Below are positions 36,451 to 46,529 of a stretch of 64,000 nucleotides of DNA, piece by piece; position 1 is the first letter of the stretch, and every line of letters starts with the position of its first letter. The stretch is taken from positions 22,500-86,499 of the forward strand of contig JACBKR010001164.1 of the NCBI GenBank assembly GCA_014218235.1, written 5' to 3'. A model generated the notes under the pieces. That model was not told the DNA's origin. It was given only the letters and a program-made list of their open reading frames with translations, and searched no databases. This stretch comes from Colocasia esculenta. Lineage: Eukaryota; Streptophyta; Magnoliopsida; Alismatales; Araceae. A program made the translations under genes and the position numbers.

Positions 36451-36702
36451 AGCCATCTACAAATCGGAACTTGGGAGTGTGTACATTTGTGTGTGCTGCA
36501 ATTGCTCAAAATTTCGGCAGCCTTCCGACACACTTCTCCACTATACCGCCATAAAATACTAAGTCTAAGTAATGCTCCATCTGAACATCACTTAGATTAG
36601 TATGGTATATTGAGAAGAGTCCGGAGATGCTACCAAAATTTTGAGAACATTGCAACACACATAAATGTACACACTCCTAAGTTCGGATATCTGTAGACAG
36701 TC
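36451..36702. repeat. Long imperfect foldback upstream of TNPD
   Basis: Two arms of about 120 bp, 36451-36573 and 36584-36702, are imperfect reverse complements around a centre near 36578. Matching blocks include GAGTGTGTACATTT (36475-36488) with AAATGTACACACTC (36663-36676), and CTAAGTCTAAGTAATG with CATCACTTAGATTAG across the centre. It could be a foldback MITE, a hairpin RNA source or an old inverted duplication. Confidence 0.7.
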
Positions 36703-38199
36703 TGACAATGGTCGAACTATTCAAGATTTTAAATGTATATCTGCATCCCTTACTGTAGAATAAGCCATGCATATACTAATTAAAATCTTGAATGGGCATC
36801 TAGACACTCGTAAGACATCCCCAACCCTCTAAAAATATATATAAAATGAAACAAAAAAATGATAAACAAAAAGTCAAAATATGCGAAACTATTATCAACA
36901 TTATTAAGAGTGTCAAATAAAAAAAATTAAACATGTAGAAAAAATATTACATGGACCATTGACATAAAACAAGCTTTTTTTATTCGAAGGGAGTTCATAG
37001 ATCAGATGCCAAAGTATATGCAATTTACTTATGTTTCCTTCTTCTAATACATAGAAATAATCTTGATGCTGTCTTCAATAATGAAATATCATAAAAAAAA
37101 GTATGAAATTATGATCTATAGTCAGCCAATGCATAATACAAAGAACATGAAAAAGAGGGAACAGGCTAAAAAAAGTTGAAGAGAAATGGAGCAACTACTA
37201 TCTTGTTGCTCTCCTTTCTACCAAGCCAAACTGAGTTTGCAGACATGTTTCAATTTGAGAAGGAAAATGAGCCTAGTAATTCATTGCTTTAGAAGTGTGT
37301 ACATTCATAAGGAATTGAAGAAGGCGAAGGAAAAGGTTTAGGCACCTGATTTTCGCCAACCTTCAGGCATCCGGCATTGGCAGGCTTTCCATCTTAGTCA
37401 TCTAAGGCTAGTGTGCATAGGTGGACACACCTAGAATATTGAGGTACACATGAGACCATCTATGTAGTGAAGTGATAAGTAGTAGGCTACTGACAAGACC
37501 ACATAGACTGGGAGGTGCATGCATGGAATACAGAAGAGTAGCCTTGACAATTGTATACAGTTACTTCTCCAAAAACATTGTGATTAACAACCCAAAAATT
37601 AATACTACTAAATATCATAGCACCCAGTATACAGTTGTTGGTTGGACCCTTTTTAATTATCTCTTGACAACATGTAAGTTGTAAACATAAAGGGGGATGA
37701 TGATGCAATCATAGTCACGTTGCAAAAAAAAAAAAGGGAAAAATCCACCTAGATGCATGCGCCTAATGCCATGAAATAGTTCAAGCAAAACCCGCTCCAG
37801 GAAGATAGACTTGCTGAAGTTGACTAAATCCTAGTCCTGGTTGCTGGGTCAATGGAGCCTGCGGCCTGAGTACTGCACAAAAGAGTGGGGAGAAGAAAGG
37901 GGGGGTGGCAGAGCCAGCTTGTTTCTATAGAGAGGAGGAGCAAAAAAAGAAGAAGGAAGAAGGGGGAAAGTGAGAGCGCACCAGGAGAAAGTCTAGCATG
38001 TTTGAAATCCTCCCATGCTATCTGCACCCCCCCTTTCTTTCTAGGCCTTCCATGTTTGAAATCCCCTAGCACTATGCAGTATGCACCGGGAGGGTTCAAA
38101 ATTCAAAAAGATCTGACCCCCTCATACTTTCCATTCCTTAAATCCTCTAGGTCAAATGCACTGGTAGGATTCCAAACCCTGTAAGACTGGCGCGAGAGA
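36703..38199. other. CACTA 5' region without a supported gene
   Basis: AT-rich to 37750, with short open frames (37472-37708, 37824-38184) lacking homology. Two short direct repeats with CATGTTTGAAATCC are at 37998-38030 and 38049-38085. It probably contains untranslated leader and intron of the CACTA transcript. Confidence 0.4.
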
Positions 38200-38590
38200 G
38201 AGAGAAAGAGAGGGGGGAGGGAGTTGTAGGGTTTAGAGGGAGGGGGCACAGGCCGTGGAGGGATGAGGGCGACAGGGTGAGAGGGGCGCTGGTGAGAGAG
38301 AGTGAGAGACTTACCGGCGATGGCGGTGGGACGCTTGGCGAAGGGGGGGGGATGCAGGACGTCGCGACTGGGCAGCGTGCCTCCGGCGACGGGCGAGCGA
38401 TGGCGGCGGGACGCTCGGTGGAGGGGTGGGGATGCAAAATGTTGGCGACCGTCGAGCAACAATGGCCGGCAGCGTGCCTCCGCGACGGGCGAGCGATGGC
38501 AGCGGATGCTCGGCGGAGATGCAGGACGTCAAGGGAGGGGAAGAAGAGAAGGAATGGGGGGTTTTGAACGAAGGAGGGGGGGGGGGGGAG
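38200..38590 (-). promoter_or_regulatory. GC-rich tandemly repeated leader near the CACTA promoter end
   Basis: Three copies of a roughly 110 bp GC-rich unit (landmarks GACGGGCGAGCGATGGC and GGGGATGCA) lie between the subterminal repeats and TNPD. En/Spm elements have a GC-rich downstream control region at this place whose methylation controls activity; this is the likely equivalent, by position and composition only. Overlapping open frames on both strands are a side effect of the GC content. Confidence 0.55.
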
Positions 38591-38619
38591 GGGAAGGGAA
38601 AGAGGGTGGGCATTCTTAA

Positions 38620-38840
38620 ATTATCAGCGACAGAACAGCGACAACTAAATGTCCGTCGCCAATCCGTCGCTATATAGCGACAGATATACCGACAAGCATT
38701 TCCTTCCCTACTCCACCGCCAAATTTTAAGATGGGGAGGAAACAATTTTGTCGCTAATCTGTCGCTAATTAGCGACGGATTAGCGACGAAACAATGTCTG
38801 TCGCTAAATGCCGTCGCTAAATAATGATTTTGTTGTAGTC
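38620..38840 (-). repeat. CACTA right terminus and subterminal repeats
   Basis: At least ten GTCGCTA/TAGCGAC motifs in both orientations between 38620 and 38820, then the terminus TTTTGTTGTAGT at 38828-38839. Such subterminal motifs are the known binding sites for TNPA-type proteins. The final base differs from the canonical CACTA. Confidence 0.85.
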
Positions 38841-38999
38841 CTACCGGTCGCTCTACATAAGACAAGTATGGCTGAATCTCCCCTATCTCGTGACTGATAA
38901 CATGCGATAGATCTCTCTCGTATCTTCTGAGTATAGACACGTGGAAAAATCGGTGCACACTAGCTAGTGCTGGGCGTAAAGTTAGCTCATATGCCACAT
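38841..38999 (-). pseudogene. Fragment of an F-like chromovirus pol end
   Basis: Minus-strand AYELTLRPALASVH, then VSILRRYERDLSHVI and YLSYVERPV resemble the integrase-tail/chromodomain junction of Ty3 chromoviruses and are close to F at 29020-29170. The fragment is cut on the left by the CACTA terminus and on the right by Copia E, so both inserted into an older F-like element. Confidence 0.78.
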
Positions 39000-39241
39000 T
39001 GTTGGGTTTTCAATATATCATGTTTTTTTGATGATCACATTAATATCCTAGAACATTGATTTAATGCAAAATTGATGTATTAATTAACATGAAAAACACC
39101 ATGAAAGTGATTATGTTAAACATTGCTAAATCATACAATGTATATCACTAACAATGTACTTGCATGTAGGTGCACAAGCATGAAAGAATGGAGCATTGAA
39201 GAGATGAGCAAATAGCACAAGAAATTGTCAAAGAAGTGTAT

Positions 39242-39434
39242 CTGTCGACAGGCCCAGGGCATGTGTCGACAGATACACAGTCAATCCAAGACAGAACTCA
39301 GTTTTTTATCTCTGAGTGCATCTGTCGACAGATGCAAATTACCTGTCGACAGATACACTCAGAAATTCAGATTTCTGAACCCAGTTCTCAGCCTGAGTGC
39401 ATCTGTCGACAGATGTAAGTGCACCTGTCGACAG
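39242..39434. promoter_or_regulatory. Three paired TGTCGACA palindromes in the LTR of element E
   Basis: Eight-base cores begin at 39243/39264, 39323/39344 and 39404/39426: spacing 21, 21 and 22. Flanks extend most to CTGTCGACAG or ATCTGTCGACAGAT. The TATA box starts 86 bases downstream of the last one. Four more pairs lie inside the element. Confidence 0.88.
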
Positions 39435-39518
39435 ACGACGGAAACATAGATTTAGAGATTCCAACTCCGGCCCCATTTGGGTGTTTCCTTCCTCCACGAC
39501 CCCCACCTTTACCTAACA

Positions 39519-39528
39519 CTATATAAGC
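39519..39528 (+). promoter_or_regulatory. TATA box of element E LTR
   Basis: CTATATAAGC at a usual distance upstream of the R region of a Copia LTR. Confidence 0.65.
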
Positions 39529-40257
39529 ATCCTTTTAGAGCAAAATTCGTAGAGAGTAGCCTCCCAACCAAGAGCCTCCAGGGACCAAGAGGAAAAGTCC
39601 CCATTTGCTGCTCTGCTTCAATCTTCCGCCCAGATCGTCATGGAATCACCATCTATGCGGAGCTGAAGCCGGATCGTCGTCAATTCAACCTTCTACATCG
39701 ATCAGTCTACATCCAATCGAAGTTTGAAGAGCGTCTGACGATCCACGGAAGAATTCCAACTGGATTTGTTCCCCAACTCTAAATTCTTCTCCATTTCACA
39801 ATTTCCATTCCATTGTGTGTGTGTGGTTGTGTTTCAAGCATCCCTTGTGCTTGATTCACGAGTTTGTGGTTGTTCTGATCGTGGTTCATCAGACAACGTG
39901 TGTGTGTGTGAGTTGTTGTGTTGAACTCGCTCATAAGCAGTCTTTTCTGCGTGTGTGTGTGGACGGTGGATGTAGGATACACGAGTTGTGTACTCCGAAC
40001 CACCTTAAATCATCGTGTCCCGTGGTTTGTTCGCGTTATGCGATAGATGATTGGTAGGCACGTTGTTCATACGCACGTTTGATACCCTATTTTTCATTTA
40101 AATCAACTCAAGCTTTCTATACTCATAGAATTCTAATCAAGTTTCTTTAAGATCGCTGTAACACCGAAAAGAAGCCATCAGTAATAGAAATTGCCGTAAT
40201 CTATTCAACCCCCCCTTCTAGATTACCATATTGTGTTATTCTGCATAACTCTTCAAT

Positions 40258-40269
40258 TGGTATCAGAGC
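40258..40269 (+). other. Primer binding site of element E
   Basis: TGGTATCAGAGC, two bases after the LTR end at 40255. Confidence 0.92.
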
Positions 40270-40332
40270 GAGGTTTCTCTCTGATTTACAGTTTTCGTAA
40301 TTTGATCTAGCGATCAGGAGATTTTCGATCTT

Positions 40333-41260
40333 ATGGATTCTAGCAAAGGGTATATGGCCGAGGGACATTCAGTAACCAGGCCACCCTATTTTGATGGCAC
40401 TGACTATCCTTATTGGAAAAATCGTATGCAGGTATTTTTGAGAGCTCAAAATTACGAGTTGTGGAAGATAGTCAGCAAGGGACCATATGTGTTGCCCGAG
40501 GACGAAGACACCTGGACAAAAGACCAAATAGCTAAGGAACTCTCAACTGGAGCGCACTAAACATGATGCAATGTGCGGTGCATCCAAGGAGTTCTCAAGA
40601 GTCTCCACATGCTCAACAGCAAAAGAGTGTGGGACAAACTTGAACTCATCTACGAAGGTACGTCCGAGGTAAGGGAAACCAAAGTTAGCATGTTAGTGTC
40701 TGAATATGAAATGTTCAAGATGAAAACTGATGAAAGCATATCAGATGTTTGCAAGATTCATGCTAATATTAACGGGCTAAAAGGTCTTAAAAAGGAATAC
40801 TCTGAAAGTGACTTAGTAAGAAAGATACTTCGATCTCTTACTTCATCTTGGAATACTAAGGCCACTGTCATTGAGGATTCCAAAGACCATTCTAAAATGA
40901 ATTGGATGAACTAATTGGCTCCTTAATGACATATGAAATCAACATCAAAAGAAAAGAACTGGAAGAAAATCCTAGGAAGTCAATTGCTTTAAAAGCATCC
41001 AACAAAACATCAACAAGCTCCAAGAAATCCATTCAACAAGATAGTGATGAGCAAGAGCATCTAGTGAGAGTGATAATGATGAAATGACAATGCTCACTAG
41101 ACAATTCAAGAAATTTTTGAAGTTCAAAAGGAGAGACATAGGTAACTCCAACCTTTTCAAAAGAAAAATTTTCACAGAAATATGAGTCCAACAAAAAATC
41201 TGACATTGTTTGTTATGAATGCAAGAAATAGGGCACATGAGAGGAGAATGCCCAGAACTC
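40333..41260 (+). pseudogene. Copia element E gag, broken
   Basis: The ATG at 40333 starts MDSSKGYMAEGHSVTRPPYF, then DYPYWKNRMQVFL, the UBN2 Gag opening. A frameshift occurs near 40555, after which 40573-40914 carries KRVWDKLELIYEG and VSEYEMFKMKTDESISD, and 40902-41087 the following linker. The CCHC zinc knuckle (CYECKK...GHMRGEC) is at about 41211-41255 with one base lost in its middle. It would package element RNA. A Glu/Lys-rich coiled-coil region continues to about 41800 in mixed frames. Confidence 0.86.
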
Positions 41261-42004
41261 AAGAAGAAGCTGAAGAAAGAAAAATTCATCTTCAAGAATC
41301 CAAAGTAATGTTGGCAACCTGGAGTGATGAAGATGAAGATGCACAAGAAACATCCGATGATGAAGAAGTTAAATGCTTAATGGCAAGGAGTGATGACTCC
41401 ACCGAGGTAAACTTCTCATTTGATAATTACACTGCAAGTGAATGGGAGGAATCATATACTACTCTATTTGAAAATTTTTGTGATATAGATCTGAAAATAA
41501 GGCATTGAAAAAGAAATGCAACTCCCTTGTGCATGATAAAAATCACATGAACGAATTGCATTCCTGACAAAAGAAATAGAAATGATGAAAATTGATGAAA
41601 AGACTCATAGTGAAGAGATGGATTGCTTGAAAATGAAATTACAAGAAACACAAAAGGAAAAGGACTGTTTAAGCCATTCTCTTGAATTCCTTCAAGAAGA
41701 ACATCTAGAAACAAGGAAAAGTTGGAACAAACTGAAACAAAATTGAAAGAGAAATCTGAGACTTGATGAAATTTGTAAAAGGAAAGCAAAATCTAGATGC
41801 GATTTGGGCGCTAAAATACATGTAACCAAGCAGGGTTAGGATATCAACTGTCAAACAAAAGAAAATAGGAGAGTCATTGATCAATCCTTTGTTGATCCTA
41901 GCCAAGCACAAGCAAGCATGTTCCCACAAAGCAAACACAAGTCATCCCAGACCAAAGTATTGCAACCCAAACAAAATGTTCCAACAAACAAAGAAAAAGC
42001 CACC

Positions 42005-42034
42005 TGTCGACAGATGGAATGGTGCCTGTCGACA
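42005..42034. promoter_or_regulatory. Paired TGTCGACA palindromes between gag and protease of element E
   Basis: Cores at 42005-42012 and 42027-42034, spacing 22. This pair lies in the coding linker, so the motif is tolerated in transcribed and probably translated sequence. Confidence 0.85.
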
Positions 42035-42272
42035 GGCAAGAACAACTTCAACTAATAAACAGTCTATCAAGCAACAAAAATGAAAAGAAAATTCCTTCAT
42101 GCAATGTGTTAAAAAGATTGGTCATGATGAAAAACAATGTTGGAATAATCCAAAGAAACAGAAATTCAAACAAGTTTGGATTCCTAAGCATTTACTTTGT
42201 TGCATGAATGAAATTTTGGGACCCAAAGTAATTTGGGTACCAAAACCTCTTGTCTGATCCACATATGCAGGA

Positions 42273-42587
42273 ATGCCTAGCAGCCCAACATCAAAACAAA
42301 TGGTACTGGACAGCGGCTGTTCGAGGCACATGACGGGCGACAAAGCTAAATTCTGTTTCCTAGTGGAGAAAGACGGAGGACAAGTCCTTTTTGGAGGTAA
42401 CAACAAAGGCCAAATCATTGGCACAGGTAATGTTGGTAAGTGTCCCTCCAATTCAATTGAAAATGTACTGTTAGTTGATGGCCTTAATCACAATTTGCTT
42501 AGCATAAGTCAATTGTGTGATAAGGTCACAACGTCATCTTTGAATCAAATTCATGTCAAATTGTTGATAAAGAAACAGGAAGTGTAA
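42273..42587 (+). CDS. Copia element E aspartic protease
   Basis: An open segment with MVLDSGCSRHMTGD, the Copia protease active site (D-S-G), then GGQVLFGGNN, IIGTG and LNHNLLSISQLCD, covering the full domain. It would cleave the Gag-Pol polyprotein. It is part of the polyprotein rather than a separate gene; a frameshift near 42540 leads to the integrase frame. Confidence 0.88.
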   Translation: MPSSPTSKQMVLDSGCSRHMTGDKAKFCFLVEKDGGQVLFGGNNKGQIIGTGNVGKCPSNSIENVLLVDGLNHNLLSISQLCDKVTTSSLNQIHVKLLIKKQEV

Positions 42588-42604
42588 AATTTTCTGGAAA
42601 AAGA

Positions 42605-43560
42605 GTGAATAACATTTACTTAGTTGACTTAGATGATCCAGAAAATGACAACTTGTGTCTTGTTGCAAATAGACAGGATGAATTGACATTGTGGCATCGT
42701 AGGCTTGGCCATGCGAGCTACAACGTGTTGCACAAGATCATGAAGCTCAAATTAGTAAGTGGACTTCCTGACATTTCTTTTAACAACAATGAAAGTTTTT
42801 GTGATGCATGTGCACAGGGAAAACAAACCCGGAAGTCTTTCAAATCCAAAGCACCGGTAAGCACATCTAAACCATATGAACTGTTGCACATAGACCTTTT
42901 TGGACCAACTAGAACTCTAAGTCTCAATGGCAAACGTTTTGGTTTTGTCATTGTAGATGATTTTTCTAGGTTCACATGGGTCAAATTCTTGGCACACAAA
43001 AGTGAAACATTTACAATCTTCCAGAATTCTTTAACAAGATTGAGCATGGCAATGTGAATAAAATATGCTCAATCCGCACCGATCACGGGGGAGAATTTGA
43101 TAACAATGCATTTTCTGATTTTTGCAGGCACCAAGGGATCGATCATCTGTTCTCCTCCCCAAGGACTCCAGAACAAAATGGAGTAGTGGAGAGGAAAAAC
43201 AGAACATTGGTGGAAATGGCTCGCACTCTTCTGGTTGAAGGCCAACTCTCGAGAAGCTTTTGGCAGAAGCAGTGAACACTTCTGCTACATTCTAAACAGA
43301 GCCATGGTAAGACCTGTGATAAGAAGAAACCCCCTACCATTGTTGAAAGGTAAGAAACCCAACCTTGGGTACTTTTGAGTATTTGGCTCAAAGGTATTTA
43401 TCCATAACAATGATAAATCTGATTTAGATAAATTTTAAGCTAAAAGTGATCAATGTGTTTTTCTAGGCTACTCAGAACACTCTAGGGCATATAGGGTGTT
43501 TAACATAAGTCACGCACTGTGGAAGAAACTCCACATGTTATTTTTGATGAGACTTATGCC
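42605..43560 (+). pseudogene. Copia element E integrase, broken
   Basis: The open segment 42605-43057 holds the HHCC zinc finger (WHRRLGHASYN ... FCDACAQGK) and the start of the core (LLHIDLFGPTRT, FVIVDDFSRFTW). After a frameshift near 43055, 43054-43275 continues with IRTDHGGEFDN and SSPRTPEQNGVVERKNRTL, so the catalytic D, D and E residues are all present. Later fragments to about 43560 are out of frame. It would integrate the cDNA. Order PR-IN-RT-RH confirms Copia. Confidence 0.88.
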
Positions 43561-44650
43561 AAAACTAACAGTTGACTGTTAATAGAACTGAAAAAGAAGA
43601 TGAAGGAACATCACTTGAGGACCTACAAGTCAAAGCAAAAGACAAATCTGAAGAAAGTTCCAAGACAAAAGTGGATATCTTCACAAGGACTATGATGAAG
43701 ATGATGAAAAAGCTTTCAGAAAACAAGATGAAACACATGAAGAAAATCCACTAGAAGGTGAATCTCCTGAAGAACAACATTCACAAGATCAAATTCCTCA
43801 AGGACAAGATGCTCCTGGCCCTTCAACAATCACAAATGTGAGGTGAAACAACATGAAGAAGGCTTCTTCATAAATCAAGAAAAATATGTCAAAGAGCTTC
43901 TCAAACAATTTCAATTTGAGCAAGCTAAACCGGCCTCCCCCAATGAGCACAAGCATCAAATGGAAAATGATGAGAAAGGTAAACCGGTAGATGCAAAGCA
44001 CTTCCGAGGTATGATTGGCTCACTCCTTATCTTACTACAAGTAGACGGATATATAATTCAGGTTTGCCTTTGTGCTAGATATCAATCTAGTCCAAGGAAA
44101 GCCATTAATTACAGTCAAGAGAATTTTCCGATATCTCAGGTACATGCAATTTGGGTTTGTGGTATCCAGCAGGCAGTAGTTTTGATTGATATCCTATTCT
44201 GATGCTGATTATGCTGGATGTAAAATTGATAGAAAAAGCACTAGTGGATATTGCCAATTCCTTGGCGGTTGCATGGTTTCGTGGGCATCCGAGAAACAAC
44301 ACTCGGTGCACTCTCCACTGCAGAGGCAGAATATGTCGCTGCAGGAAGTTGTGCAGCTCAAGTGTTGTGGATCAAAAGTCAGTTAGCTGATTATAATATT
44401 GAAATTGGAGCACCCTATACTAGTGACAACACAAGTGCTATCAACCTTTCAAAAAACCCTGTCCAACACTCAAGGACAAACACATTGAAATCCGTCATCA
44501 TTTCTTGAGAGATGAAGTGGCCAATAAAACCTTGGAACTTAATTTCATTCCACAGAAAAACAATTGGCTGACATTTTCACCAAACCCTTGCCTGAAGATA
44601 GATTCATATCCTTAAGAAGAGAATTGGGTTTGTGTAAAATGCAATGAAAC
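43561..44650 (+). pseudogene. Copia element E RT remnant and RNase H
   Basis: After an acidic linker (43572-43834) the sequence jumps directly to the C-terminal end of RT (EEGFFINQEKYVKELL at 43852-43899), so the fingers and palm with the YxDD motif are missing. RNase H follows in pieces: YSDADYAGCKIDRKSTSGY near 44192-44250, STAEAEYVAAGSC near 44320-44355, NTSAINLSKNPVQHSRT near 44430-44480, and the end LADIFTKPLPEDRF near 44570-44610. The deletion near 43838-43845 makes the copy unable to reverse transcribe. Confidence 0.86.
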
Positions 44651-46500
44651 TAACTCTCCATATTGTAGTACATGCTTTTATGTATGAATGAAGAACAAGT
44701 TCGGCTTGTTGAAACTATCATCATGCATGAGGAAACATTCTCTGCCAAGTACCCATAGTCCCATTGCATAAAAGGTCCTGTACTTCACATCGGTTTTTAG
44801 TTTCCTTACATTTTATCATGTTACTCCATGAAACAATGCTTTTTTCTGTGCCATGTGCTTGTGTATGATATTCCTGAAATGAACATGTTTGCCTTGTATC
44901 AAATGCTTGTGTGAATCCTTGCTTAAATGTTGTGTCAACACGTGCACACACTATGGGGGAGTAAGTTCAGGGTAGATGAGTATTTTCATGAGGAAACTCT
45001 TCCTTCACTTCAATTTTTAATCCTCACTTCCTTGAACTTCATGTGCACTCAAACTAAACCAGAAAAAAAAATCCACTCTGTTCATATCTGTCGACAGACT
45101 CATTCCATCTGTCGATAGGTACACTCAGATTTGCTCTGACTGAAACTTCAATTCATCAGTCTGTGTGCATCTGTCGACAGACATATTCCTGCTGTCGACA
45201 GATAAACACAATCTCACTATTTTCTCATTCCTTCTTCATACTTTTCAAGAAAGTGTTCATTACTTGATTTAAAGGTAAACATTGGATTGTTTTGTGCAAT
45301 ATAACCTTTCATATCCACTTTATGTCAAAGTCGTGAACCAAATCTAAATGATGTTTGATGCAACACTTGATGAGGACTATTTAGATCATTTTGAACACAA
45401 TGAGCAAACCAAATGATTTTTAAACATCTCATTTGAATAACTCCCTTGTCATTAACATGAATTAAAATGATTTGAAAAATCAGAAGGTCCTTGAATTTAA
45501 TGTTCTACATTATCTATTGCCTAAAGAAATCTCATGTACTTGACGAAAAGTAAAAACAAAATAAAGGGAGAAAAGCTACCTATCTCTACGTTTCAATCAA
45601 AAAATTATCTTTCATTTATGGTATGGAGGTAGAGCAATGATGAAAATCACTAAGTAACCGGGGACATGGGCATCACCAATGTCGGTTCTTCGCGTCAAAA
45701 GGTTATTTCATTATCTCTATACAATGGCTGATGGACACTCACATTGAGTAACTAGGGGTATTGGCATCACCAATGTCTACCCTCACATGAAAAAGTGAAA
45801 GGCTCCTCATTGCCACTCTTTCCCATCTTCGCTGTTTAAAGATCCTAAATCATACTAGAAATAGAGTGAAGCCTCTGGAAATTTTTTTGTCAAGTCCAAT
45901 GTGCTTTTTATGGGTAAGATGTTCTTGTGGCCATCTCATTCAAATGTCATCTGACTATCATCTCTATTTAGATGCATGTTTTTCTTCAATGGCCTTAATC
46001 AAAAGAGTTATTTAATTTTCACTGCTTTTGTGAAATGTGTTCTTATGATCTACTTAAAGAACTCATCGGTTTTTATTCAAAATCATTGTAGATTGTGTCA
46101 TGTCTTCATCATAATGGATATGCTTTTTATCTTGTACATACACCTATTTTACCCTAAAATGCCAAATGAACACTTTACCTTTGAAAAATCTTGCAAAAAA
46201 TCAAGTTTCAGCCAAAAAGTGGTTATCTGTCGACAGACAGATGGTCATCTGTCGACAGCCGGCGACCCAGATTCATTTTTGCACCCAAAACTCGCGTCGG
46301 TTCAAGTCTTTTGTGTGGAGCCTCTTTTCTAAAACCCTTCTAAACCTATTCTAAAGGCCTCCCACGACCATTTCCCACCATTTCCCCTCTCATCTCCTTC
46401 TCATCTTCTCCAAACCCCTCTCTTCCCCCTCCAGGGCTCAAGATCTGATCGTCTTCGACGATCTCGCTGCTCCTGTCTGAGATCCCTCCACTCTCCCTTC
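44651..46500 (+). other. Element E post-pol region with three palindrome pairs
   Basis: About 1.9 kb between RNase H and the downstream ORF. TGTCGACA pairs begin at 45089/45110 (second copy TGTCGATA), 45172/45193 and 46228/46250. Two similar blocks, ACATGGGCATCACCAATGTC near 45663 and TATTGGCATCACCAATGTC near 45758, form a direct repeat. Open frames at 44927-45118 and 45976-46332 show no family. Confidence 0.7.
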
Positions 46501-46529
46501 ACAAATGCCATTCTCAACCTCCTTCTGAG

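Larger units (their letters stand above)
18180..38840 (-). mobile_element. CACTA (En/Spm-type) transposon, right end intact, carrying nested insertions
   Basis: The right terminus reads GACTACAACAAAA on the minus strand, one base from the canonical CACTACAACAAAA, preceded by GTCGCTA/TAGCGAC subterminal repeats. Inside are, in transcription order, a GC-rich leader, TNPD and a TNPA-like gene. A LINE (20542-22790) and chromovirus F (26118-35333) are nested in it. Without them it would be about 9-10 kb, normal for autonomous CACTA elements. The left terminus and the 3 bp target duplication are not visible; the tandem repeats at 17862-18180, and element A with them, may also lie within it. Confidence 0.82.
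39000..40255 (+). mobile_element. 5' LTR of SIRE-like Copia element E
   Basis: 1,256 bp from TGTTGGGTTTTC to ACTCTTCA, two bases before the PBS. U3 carries three pairs of the CTGTCGACAG palindrome (39242-39434) just upstream of a TATA box at 39519-39528. Open frames inside (39225-39449, 39477-39782, 39815-40057) are LTR sequence. No matching 3' LTR is present to the right, so the element is truncated. Confidence 0.88.

Noticed and set aside
36451..36702. Canonical microRNA precursor
   Set aside because: The foldback is long and imperfect and no known mature sequence was recognised; kept only as a foldback.
38103..38619. Several long overlapping open frames on both strands
   Set aside because: They result from GC-rich tandem repeats; no domain, and frames on both strands are equally open.
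39815..40057. Open frames in the GT-rich part of the element E LTR
   Set aside because: Low-complexity TGTGTG sequence in U5/R of an LTR, antisense frame equally open.
39242..46257. CTGTCGACAG as cloning artefact (SalI sites in vector or linker)
   Set aside because: Fourteen cores in regular pairs with extended natural flanks, embedded in Copia LTR and coding sequence, cannot come from a linker.
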